A stretch of DNA of 64,000 bases from Vigna angularis (Eukaryota > Streptophyta > Magnoliopsida > Fabales > Fabaceae), in the NCBI RefSeq assembly GCF_016808095.1, contig NC_068976.1, positions 558,001 through 622,000 on the forward strand. Reading direction: 5' to 3'. The translations under genes and the position numbers were made by a program. Positions 23,725 to 33,782 of this stretch are shown piece by piece (positions within the stretch are counted from its first letter, which is position 1; each line of letters starts with the position of its first letter). The notes beneath the pieces were generated by a model that was not told the origin of the DNA, searched no databases, and saw only the letters and a program-made list of their open reading frames with translations.

Positions 23725-25910
23725 AACACTATGTAAAGGTGAAAGACTCATTAATCCATTACCTTAAAGTTTTGGGTACAGAGTGGTGTCATTCCCTTAT
23801 ATGATTGGGCTCAGATGTTATTGATGTTTTTGTCTCCCCAATGAACCTCCTCCTCGATAAACCTAACAAAAAAGTGATTGTTATTTTTTTGAAAATAATT
23901 AGTTGCAAATACAATTTGTTTCTCAATGAGAATGAGACAAAAGTTTTATATCAATTGAATACAAGAATGGAAATGATAATAATTTTTACTTGTCAAACTT
24001 ATATCTAGACTAACATAGGGAAGACCTTACACTATAATTATTTTAGGATTTACACTACAATTAAAAAATTGTAATTTATTATTCGTGGTCTAAAACAAAT
24101 ATTATAAATTGTAGTTCTAATCATAGTCTAAACATCACCATATACTATAGTTCTTAGTAGAATTTATAGTGTATTTGCATGTTAATGTAATATGGTTTTC
24201 CCAAAAACATAGTTTATTAGCATTCCAATGTTATATAATAACTCAAATAGACTATAGTACTTGGTAGAAATCATAATCTATTTAATATTGATAAACAACA
24301 ATTTGTTTAGAAAACATAGTCTATTAGCATTCAAATAAACTACATATTCAAATAGACTAAGATTCTTCTGCGGACCATAACCCACTATCCCTACTATTAT
24401 GCATAGACTACAATTTTGATATTAAACAGTAGTCTATGTTGATGTATAAACTATAATTTTGCACTTAATCATAGTCTTTTGGGGAGTTTTTTTCTTGTAG
24501 TATTTGTTTTATTTTAGTTTATCTACCCTAATTAAGCAATCTAGACAGAAAAACAATCAGAAATAAAAGTAAAAAGGAATCATAAAGAGTAATTAAATAT
24601 ATATTATTGACTTTATACTTGTCAATAAATAAAATGAAATTACAAGTCATCTATTCTAATGTATTGTACAAATTTATAAAACATGTTATCCAAGTATTCT
24701 TGAGGTAGTTCATTGATTCATAATGTAATAGTTGAGCATTATAAATCAATAAATATATATATATATATATATATATTATGTAATTTAATTAAAAACTAAG
24801 ATATTATGTCTTGATAATGTGTTAAATAATTATTATAAATTGTTGTGATTGAATGCTATGTGAATGTTTGGAATTATAAATATATATTGTTGAGACAAAA
24901 TCATTTAAAAAAACCTATTTTAAAATTTAACATAATATTTAAAATGAAATAGTATTTAATAGTCTAAGATAATATATTAGAAATGTTGAACGTTACTCTT
25001 TAACATTGTTTAAGTTTAAATGATCTAGATTGTTTAATGCATGTCTAATAAGCGTTAAATGATATAGAGTTCATAATAGAGAGTCAATAAAAAACATATG
25101 ATAAAAGAAAGTTAGACTATTTTATATCCTAAACGCTTTATAAGTTACTCAAAACAGATAAACGCTAAACCCTAGTATTTGTATCATGCCTAAATGTTTA
25201 GGTTATCTAATACTTTAATGCATGTACATACAGGTATCTTTTTGTCTGTTGTGTTGTGTTTTTTTATTGCTTATTATCAACTTTATCAAAGCCTGCTCAG
25301 AATCAAAACAACGTTAAGAGATATGAGGATATTCAAGGAATATCTCTTACATGTTTTATGCCTACTCTTTTCGTAAACTCGGCACAATTGCTCTGTTAGG
25401 ACTCAACATAACTTCTAACTCTACCTTAAAGGCTACATCTCTAGAAGAAAGTCAAAAGCTCTAAGTAATGAATCTTTTTTTTACGAAATCTATACAAAGG
25501 AGTTTACATGAAGAGAAGAAGAAAACTTTGTTATCAAGAATATTGCTACGCTCTCTACTCTCTTTCTAAAAGCTCTTAACACTTTTCTTCAAAAGATCTT
25601 TTTACAAGTTTTCAAAAGTTCTTCGTAATATTTTATATCCTCTTTACAAGAGTTATCTTCTATCTTATAAGTTTTCAAAAACACCTTTGATGTGTTTGAT
25701 TCAGAAGTGAATTAAAACACTTGTAAAGTTTAACTTAGTGGAGTTACATGTTCTATAAAGTTGGTGTAGTGTTGATACCAAGAGTGGTGAAACTTGTCTA
25801 ATCAGTTTGGTTAATTTTGTAAACTAGAAGTGGTTAAACTCATTTTTAGTAGAATCCCTAAAAAATTTAAGTGAAAATTGGGCATAGCTCAGTTTGAGTG
25901 AACTAGTATA
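23725..25910. other. AT-rich intergenic DNA with a possible CACTA-like terminus
   Basis: From about 24020 to 24500 the word ATAGTCTATT/ACTATAG and relatives recur in units of roughly 110 bp, and the stretch ends with TTTTTTTCTTGTAGTA at 24487-24502, close to the CACTACAAGAAAA end of CACTA elements. No partner end or 3-bp duplication is clear. An (AT)n tract is at 24752-24776. No gene is supported. Confidence 0.35.
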
Positions 25911-25915
25911 AAATC

Positions 25916-26650
25916 TGATATGATCATAAATGGGGCAACAATGAAGAGCTTTCAAAGTGACAACAAGCATAAAAAAGAGTAGAATAGGTTTCCTTTGGGC
26001 GTGTATTTGCCTTTTGATTTCTTTCTCTTAGTTCTTGTGAATAATTGCTTATAAACTCTTCTTTCTCTTTAAGAGCAAGCAATGTGGGACTATCCATGGC
26101 TTGATCTTAAAAAGAAGATAAGAGAAAGTGAGCATTCTAGGCGTGTAGGAGCTAGTAGCATAGCTAGTTTTCATATTTTGAACTATACGAGAACTAGTTG
26201 CCTTATAAACCCTTTGGAGTGGAGAGAATTGAGCAATGTGGGACTCAAAAGTCCCTATAAGACCTGCAACAGTTGCTGGATGGACTACACCCTCAAAAGT
26301 CCCACATCTCCTAGATCTTGCATCTTAGCTCACTCCAAAGTTTATATAAGAAGGCTTAGGGGTCTCCTATTTGAACACCTTACCTTGATTCAATGAATTT
26401 GAGTTGATTTGCACTTTTGCAATCTTCTTTGAGATAGAATTCTGTCTCTAAAGTCCCAAATTTGGGCAGACCTTATCTTGTTCAAGCAAGTGGCGGTCCT
26501 CCTCTTGATGTTTATCTTGGAAGCTTGTTCAAGTGGCGCATCTTCAATTCCTAAGTTTCCTTTTCTTTAATCTCTTTCCATTTTTAATTTCTTTCCCATT
26601 CTCTTAAATGTCATTTAGTATATTCTCTCTAGGTATGCACTTCCCTATCA
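25916..26650 (+). repeat. LTR, left arm (forward)
   Basis: It starts TGATATGATC and ends TTCCCTATCA. TGGTATCATGAGCC (26653-26666) follows two bases later as primer binding site. Within it ATGTGGGACT words occur at 26083 and 26236. Confidence 0.85.
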
Positions 26651-27858
26651 TGTGGTATCATGAGCCTTAGGTTTTTGATCTCTTAGGAATTGCATGCTAG
26701 AGTAGAATAGCTTAGATATGTTCATTTTCGCTGAGCCATTTTCTGTCTCGCCCAGCCTCTGCGTGAAAATACAGTCAACTTGTATGATTTAGTTTAGCTT
26801 CATTTCTAGTCCGTTTTCCATGAAATTTTTTTTCAAAGTTTCGTCTGGATGTCTAGTTTCATGTACAATTTTTACTTTGTTCAAATTCGTTCTGTGCTGT
26901 TCCCAGTAAAAAACTTTCTCCACTATGTCAGTCCAGTGCTTATTGTTTGAGTGACTTCTAATCTGTTTGCATTGTTTGCTTGCTGTTTGGTACTTGTGGT
27001 GGCTGGATTTGATAATTGGACGGTGCTAAGACCTCCCTACACTCTTAAGCAAGGATTCAACACTTCATATCACAGTTTGGAGGTGAGTCCCGTGGCTGTC
27101 CAGAGCCTTATCCATGCTGACATTTCTTCAAACAGCAACAATGCTATTGGAAGTCTTCAACAAGTAGGTGTCCTTATTCCTTTTGCTTGCTGTTCCAGCT
27201 TTAATTTCTTGTCTTGGCTGGATTATATGTGTCTTTCCTTGCTTGTTAACTTTGAATTGAGTCATATGTGTTTCATCCTTAGGAGTTTTCTAGCAAATAA
27301 TTCTTGAAATTGCAATTCTTAAGAGTCTTGTTGCATCTTGGTTCTTGTATGCTGAATTGAGTTTGATCAACCTAGGATTTAAGTGTGTAGACTTTGCTTG
27401 TATGTTCTGTATTAGTAGAGGCATTACTTACATCCAATTTTAGCTTTAATCAAATACACATACTCAATTAAATCCTCCTTGGCCGAGACTAGTGATATCA
27501 ATTCTGTATGATTAAAATAAAAATCAAACCAACACCAAATTTGGTTGTTGTTTTGTGTTAGTCTGGCTGAGAAGTTTGCCCACTATTTTGGTGTGTTTGA
27601 TAGCTAATTTTGCAGCCTCTTTTGTCATAAAATTACATAATATATAGGTTTGAAGTTTGCCAAATTAATTTCATCCATTGCTAGATCTTTCTCGTCATGT
27701 ATGCATAGAATTTTGGTGTGACTTGTTTCTTAGTTGTGTCAATTTTTCTTTGCTGTCTTGTTCATTTTGTGCCACTGTTTTGCCTCCATTTTTCTTGCTG
27801 TTTTGTCTTCATAAAATCATTAGATTGCTGCCTCCTTATTGTGTGCCAAGATACCACA
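26651..27858. other. middle of the inverted-LTR unit, with a possible captured exon
   Basis: No retroelement protein is found. Around 27005-27166 one plus-strand frame reads FDNWTVLRPPYTLKQGFNTS and, further on, LEVSPVAVQSLIHADISSN. It is followed by CAACAAGTAGGTG, which could be a splice donor, and preceded by a T-rich stretch like an intron end. I do not recognise the protein. It may be a piece of a host gene or chance. Confidence 0.4.
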
Positions 27859-28593
27859 TGATGGGGAAGTGCATACCTAGAGAGAATATACTAAATGGCA
27901 TTTAAGAGAATGGGAAAGAACTTAAAAATGGAAGAGATTAAGGAAGAGGAAACTTATGATTTGAATATGCGCCACTTGAAGGAAGCTCCAAGATAAGCAT
28001 CAAAGGAGGACCGCCACTTGCTTGAGCAAGATAAGGTCTGCCCAAAATAGGGACTTTGGAGATAGAATACTATCTCAAAGAAGATTGCAAAAGTGCAAAT
28101 CAACTCAAAATTCAATTGATTCAAGGTAAGGTGTACAAAAAGGAGACCCCTAAGCCTTCTTATATAACCTTTGGAGTGAGCTAAGATGCAAGATCTAGGA
28201 GATGTGGGACTTTTGAGGGTGTAGTCCGTCCAGCAGCTGCTGCAGGTCTTCTAGGGACTTTTGAGTCCCACATTGCTCAATTCTCTCCACTCCAAAGGGT
28301 TTATAAGGCAATTAGTTCTCCTATACTTCAAAATATGAAAACTAGCTATGCTACTAACTCCTACACGCCTAGTATGCTCACTTTCTCTTCTCTTCTTTTT
28401 AAGATCAAGCCATGGATAGTCCCACATTGCTTTCTCTTAAAGAGAAAGAAGAGTTTATAAGCAATTATTCACAAGAACTAAGAGAAAGAAATCAAAAGGC
28501 AAATACACGCCCAAAGGAAACCTATTCTACTCTTTTTTATACTTGTTGTCACTTTGAAAGCTCTTCATTGTTGCCCCATTTATGATCATATCA
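27859..28593 (-). repeat. LTR, right arm (inverted)
   Basis: The reverse complement matches 25916-26650 end to end at equal length. It is followed on the minus strand by TGTGGTATCTTGGCAC, so only nine bases of the primer-site region are shared with the left arm. Confidence 0.85.
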
Positions 28594-28598
28594 AAATC

Positions 28599-29099
28599 AA
28601 AGTGTGTTTTTCTGCCTTTATGTTTAAATTGTTTTCCATTCAAATTTTTCTTTAAACCTAAGTGTTTAACTACTATTGCAAATCGTTTAACCCCTGCAAA
28701 GTAATATTAAACACTATTTGTGAAAAGTTTTTAAAATATTATTCAAACCCTCTTGAAAAGCAATTGTTAGTAAGTTGCATACGAGAGTTACAGTGGAAAT
28801 GTGGTTCATGATCATATTCTATACGCGAGCATATGTTGGTGCAAATGTTGGTAAGGATATGTGTTGGGGCTTAGAGGGAACAATGTTATTGAAAAATGCT
28901 ATGGATTAATGTAATAAAGTTTGTGATGTCTTATAAATAGTGGATCCATTTTATGGATTAAAGTAATGAAACTCTAATGGATTTTAAGTTTGAGAAATAA
29001 ATAAATTTAAATATTTTAAGTTAAGCAAATTAAGTGATTAATCAAGAGAATAGTGACATCCTAAAAGGAGAGTTAGATACATATATGAGAACATTCAAC
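28599..29099. other. AT-rich spacer, no gene
   Basis: Nothing recognisable is seen between the inverted-LTR unit and the pol fragment. Confidence 0.5.
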
Positions 29100-30020
29100 A
29101 TCATTCTAAAACAATTCTTTAATGAGTTCAAAACTAAGAAATTTACTTTCAAGAGTAGATAGTAAAACATACATGTGTGACAAAACATTAGCAACCACAT
29201 TGGACTTACCTCTGTTATGCTTGATTATATATGGAAATTGTTCAATAAACTTCATCCATTTTGCATATCTCTTGTTCAAGTTATCATGCCCTTTCAATTA
29301 CTTTAAAGCATGATCATTATGAATGACAAATTCTTTAGAAAAAATGTAACGTTGTTATACTTGCAATTCCCTAATTAATACATACAGTTCCTTATCATAT
29401 GTAGGATAGTTAATGACAACCCCTTTTAATTTCTCACTAAAACAAGTTATTGGGTGTCCCTCTTATACAACTTTTATTCTTATCTCAAATGCATCACATT
29501 CAAGTTCAAAAGAGTTAGCGAAGTTAGGAAAAACAAGTATGGATGAATGTGTTAACTTATCATTCAAAACAACAAAAACTTTCTCTTATTTTTCTCCCCA
29601 TTTAAATGGTACATTCTTCTTGACTACTTCATTTAAAGGTGTAGCTATAGTATCGAAATCTTTCACCAACCTCTTATAAAATCTAGCAAGCACATGGAAG
29701 CTTTTTTACCTCACTCTTATTTTTAGGAGTTGGACATTCCTTAATTGCATTTATTTTCTCTTTATCAAAATGCACTCTCTTAGATTTAATAACCACAGAT
29801 CCCAAGAACAAATGATCTTTACAAAATGAGATTTTCCAAATTAGCATATACAATCTTTCTTTTCTTAAATACATACAAAACAAATTTTAATTGGTCTATT
29901 TGCTGATCTAAATTTTTAGTGTACATAAGAATGTTATCAAAATAAAGAATCACAAGTTTTCCTAAGAACTCTCAATAAATGATTCATTAATCTCATGAAA
30001 ATACTCAACACATTTGTCAA
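29100..30020 (-). pseudogene. decayed Ty3/gypsy pol fragment (RT end and RNase H)
   Basis: Minus-strand pieces in order are: YFDNILMYTKNLDQ near 29950 (the RT catalytic box, with its second Asp changed to Asn), SFCKDHLFLGSVV and INAIKECPTPKNKSEVKK near 29850-29700, FELECDAFEIRIKVVLYEGH and [20 protein letters not shown] near 29520-29380, then [20 protein letters not shown] and VVANVLSH near 29270-29170. The order is that of RT then RNase H of a plant chromovirus-like element. Frameshifts and stops are many. No LTRs are visible around it. Confidence 0.82.
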
Positions 30021-31700
30021 AAAAAAAATAGAGTACTTTCCATTCATACATATTTTGTTTTAAAAGTTGTTTCCCATTCATCTCTTTTCTAATTCTAATA
30101 TGATTATATTAACTTTTTAAATTTCTATTTTAGAGAATCAACAAGATTCATACAATTCATCAAGAAAATCATCTATTAAAAAACTAAAAATAATTTTATA
30201 CTTTTTAATATTTTTTAAGAAAAAAATAACATATTGTGTCATATTAAAATTGATTTAGTAAACTCTAATTAGTAACATCACAATTTAACTAAAATTTAAT
30301 TTTATATTATATATGTATTTTTTTCCCTACTACTACTCATAGTCATTGTTCACGAACTTTTCCATATTTAACATTATAGATAGAAATCTTTCGGCAAATA
30401 ATTATACCTAAACCTATTTTACATAAGTATTTTCTTCCGTGGGAAATGTTCATTTACCAAATTCTACATACGATTATGTTTCGTCAAAGTAATTGATTTT
30501 TAAAAAATGATAAACATACACTTTTATGAGGGGTACACTGCACATGTTGATTAAATTAGTATAATATTTTGATTAAATTAGTATATTGTTAGTTAACATA
30601 TATATAAATAAATATGTCAATTATAATAAATCAAACTATACATAACCATTAAATAGTCAAATTAAACCCTCATAATTAATTGTCTTTTGATTATGATGGA
30701 GAAACATGACATTTTATTTTATTTTATTTAAGACCGCCATATTTTAGTTTAACTATTACAATATTTTGATTAAATTAGTATAATTGTTTATTTATGGAAT
30801 TGGTATATGTTATTTTAGTACATGAAGCTTTAATTAGAGATGAAAAAAATAATTGTGTTTTGCAAATAAAATTTGTTACAAATAATTGATAATTACCAAT
30901 ATTTATTATTTGTGGATAATAATAATATTTTAATATCGATTTATAAAAGCTGAAATCTTACTATCTACTCCTTACATCCAAAATAATAAAACTAAAATCT
31001 AATTTATATTTTATTAGGTTGTATTTAATTAAAATTAATTTATATTTTATTAGATTAAATTTAATTAAAATTAAAATTTAATTTATATTTAATTTAATTT
31101 ATTATTTTACATTTTTTAATTTTATTTATATTTTATTTTAAAATTTTATATAATATTTTTTTTAAACATCTGTATGTACGAATATTCAGTCGATAATAGA
31201 TAATTTTTTTTATGCTAAGTAGTGATAAATATTATCCATACATAAACAGATTCAGTTATAAGTTACATTTAGAAATATTCTTCTTTTTTATTGGTCTGGA
31301 AGTGAATCAAGTAAATGAAACATGATTGATAATATAAAGTAAATGTTCATAAAAGTAAATAAAACTTCATTTATGTAAATGTCAACCAAAAATTTGGTGA
31401 GTATGAATGTTGATCATCAAATAAGTAAATTTGGTTTAAAGTAAGGAAAAAATAATCAATTAAGAACACAATGTTATTATAGTAAAAACATAAAGTGTTA
31501 CTTAATGTATTAAATTTTGTATTTATTGTTTTTTTGTTTAATGTAATTTCTTTTTTTAAAGGAAAATTATTTAAGGAATTTTTCAAATGATACGATTTGG
31601 ATATCGCACATTTGTACTATAATTAAAATTTTATTGACACATAAAATTAAAATTTGACCATGATACAATTAAGGACTCTATGATTGGTATTGTCACAATT
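30021..31700. other. very AT-rich intergenic DNA, no gene
   Basis: The region is poly-A/T and TTTAATT-rich and holds short direct repeats (for example around 31010-31090). There is no frame or motif that I can support. Confidence 0.6.
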
Positions 31701-31707
31701 TGACACT

Positions 31708-32160
31708 CGTTAAGGAGTGTTTCTCCATGCATCTCACCAGTCTCGTTTTGTATCTTTCAATTTTTGTATTATTCTAATTGTGTTTCTATCACCTTGTCAG
31801 AACACAAAATATTTTGACTATTTTTGTTTGGAAGAGGGTTGCATAATTGTTCGCACTTGGAAGTGTGGCTGTAATTTGAAATGGTCTAAGCATAATTGGA
31901 GGTGTGGTAAATCATGCGCACAGTTCGAAATATGGTTCTGCACTTGGAAATGTGGTGAAGCTTTTTCATTCTACATTTATTACATTTAATTATTTTTTAA
32001 TTTTATTTTCTTTGAACTTTGAAGTGCGGTGAAAACTTTTTCATTCTACATTTATTACATTTAATTATTTTTTAATTTTATTTTCTTTGAACTTTGAAGT
32101 GCGGTGAAAACTTTTTCATTCTACATTTATTATATTCAATTGTTTTTGAATTTTATTTGC
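31708..32160. mobile_element. left end of an older element with inverted ends
   Basis: ACTCGTTAAGGAGTGTTTCT followed by CCATGCATCTCACCAGTCTC and CTTTCAATTTTTGTATTATT matches the reverse complement of 53860-53950. Farther in, ACTTGGAAGTGTGGCTG-type words repeat, as they do (inverted) at 53466-53600. These look like the two ends of one DNA element, now more than 21 kb apart because the chromovirus and the Pack-MULE are inside. No target duplication was found. Confidence 0.5.
31961..32160. repeat. 75-bp tandem repeat, 2.7 copies
   Basis: The unit CTTTTTCATTCTACATTTAT...GAAGTGCGGTGAAAA is repeated at 31961-32035 and 32036-32110, which are identical or nearly so, and partly at 32111-32160. Confidence 0.92.
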
Positions 32161-32184
32161 TTTTTATATTTTTTTATTAGTTTA

Positions 32185-33573
32185 GGCTTAATATTCTTTT
32201 CTCAAGTTAAGAGCTGAATTTTTGTTTAGTATCCATTTTTAAAAATGTTTCTATTTTATTCCAAAGTATTATAAATTATATCAATTAGATCCTTTTCGTT
32301 AAATTCACATAAACGGAGTTAACTCCAGCTGACGAATCTACACTTTTTTTTCTCTCTCCTCTACATTTTCTACAATGTTCCAGCTTTTTCTTTTTCTTCA
32401 TCCTCAATTTTTCTGTACTTCTCTGCACTCACAACTCTTAATGACCTATTTCTTTGTGGACGGCTTTGAATCTGATTTCAAATATACACAATGTTAATTG
32501 TATTGTAACATTGCAGGAACATTCTATGATGAAGCTGGAACATTGCAGGAACTTAGTCAGTGTTTTTTCTTTTTTTCTATTTCACGCACCAATAGAAAAA
32601 TATTCTCGACTTTCCATTAACATTTAAAAAAATTGTAAAAATATTTTTATTTCCGGTGTTTTTCTCTCATGAAAAATCCATTGTCCTAATTAGTCATCTT
32701 TTTTTAAAGGTCAAATTTAATTATACGCTGAATATGATGTTCTTTTCTTCACACTACATTTCATATTTTTCCTTCTGATATGCAAATGAAAGACAAAGTT
32801 TTATGAAAACTTATACAGAGGGAAGAAAAATATATATCTTTTGTCGTATTATTTAATTTATTACTAGCTTATTTTTCGTTGTCAAGAAACTTAAAAAAAT
32901 GCAAACCTTTTTATTATTATTTTTTTATATATCTCATTGAAAACAAATATGAAGATTTCTTTGTCTATTTTTACTGCAACGGATATTACATATGAAGAGA
33001 AGAAAGTAGCTATGATAAGAATTGTTGTTATGCTATCAGTTGGAGATGGCGATGGGAGGGTTGAGCTTTGGCAGAGTGATGGTGAGAACGCCGTTTTCCA
33101 TGGAGGCCATCATACGATCGGGTTGGGTATGGGGAGGGATCGTGAAACAATTTTTGAACTTCAAGATTCCGCGGTGGAGGCAGCGGCAGGAGTCGCTGTC
33201 TTCTTCTGTTTCCACCACCCTCTCTCCGCTCACCTGAAGCACTCTTTCGTTTTCTATCTCCACCTTCAATTCCTCCCTCCTCAGCCCCGGCACCTCGCCC
33301 TTCAGCACGTGCGCCTCTGCCGTCTCCTCCCACTTGAGAACAAAAAAAGTGAGAAGAAGAGAGAGAGAAAAAGCTCGAACATAGCAGAAAATGCATAGGA
33401 GAAAGAAGAAAAAGTACAAATTCGTTGTAGTTAACTGCGTTTATGTGAATTTAACGGAAGGAATCTAATTGATACAATTTATACTACTTTGGAATAAAAT
33501 ATAAACAATTTTAAAATCGAATACTAAACGAAAATTCAGCTCTTAACTTGGGGACGAAGTAAACTATTAAGTC
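32185..33573. mobile_element. Pack-MULE with captured small heat-shock-protein fragment
   Basis: Terminal inverted repeats of about 150 bp (32185-32335 and 33423-33573) share GTTAAGAGCTGAATTTT, ATTTTATTCCAAAGTA and GTTAAATTCACATAAACG. They are flanked by a perfect 9-bp duplication ATTAGTTTA (32176-32184, 33574-33582), the length typical of Mutator-like elements. There is no transposase. Between the repeats, next to the right one, is an HSP20-like coding fragment on the minus strand. This is the Pack-MULE arrangement. Confidence 0.92.
33036..33332 (-). pseudogene. small heat-shock protein (HSP20 alpha-crystallin domain) fragment captured by the MULE
   Basis: The minus strand reads WEETAEAHVLKGEVPGLRRE, ELKVEIENERVLQVSGER and further MASMENGVLTITLPKLNPP. 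These are the conserved start and the end (MENGVLT, then a Pro/Lys stretch) of the alpha-crystallin domain of plant class I-like HSP20 chaperones, which bind unfolded proteins in the cytosol. The middle, about 25 residues after VVETEEDSDS, fits the family less well and may be frame-shifted. The N-terminal arm of a normal HSP20 is absent: upstream of Trp there is a hydrophobic run from intron-like or element sequence and an ATG at 33417-33419 that is not the family's start. The frame ends at a TGA just after ISN. It could be transcribed but is unlikely to be a working chaperone. Confidence 0.82.
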
Positions 33574-33782
33574 ATTAGTTTATTTAAATATTAAACATTT
33601 TGTGGTTAATATTTTGTAATTTGTATTTTATTTTTGTTTTTCATATTTATTTAAATTTTATTTTTAATATAATTATTTTTTCTGAATTTTGAAAATTTAA
33701 TTTATTTTTTAAAGTTTTTGAATCTATAATTATTTATTAATATTTTATTTTTAATATGAATTATTATTTAGTTATTTGTTGT

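Larger units (their letters stand above)
25916..28593. mobile_element. retroelement with head-to-head inverted LTRs, 2678 bp
   Basis: The left arm 25916-26650 and the right arm 27859-28593 are both 735 bp and are inverted copies of each other. Each outer end begins TGATATGATCATAAATGGGG and each inner end reads ATCA followed by TGTGGTATC, the start of a tRNA-Met-type primer site. The whole unit is flanked by AAATC on both sides (25911-25915, 28594-28598). It thus looks like two 5'-LTR-plus-primer-site ends facing each other, integrated as one piece. The 1208-bp middle lacks gag and pol. Confidence 0.8.

Noticed and set aside
25140..25190. Telomere-like CTAAACCCTAG word
   Set aside because: It is a single occurrence without tandem repetition.
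32937..33398. 153-residue plus-strand frame over the HSP20 fragment
   Set aside because: The minus strand carries the recognisable alpha-crystallin residues, so the plus-strand frame is a shadow.
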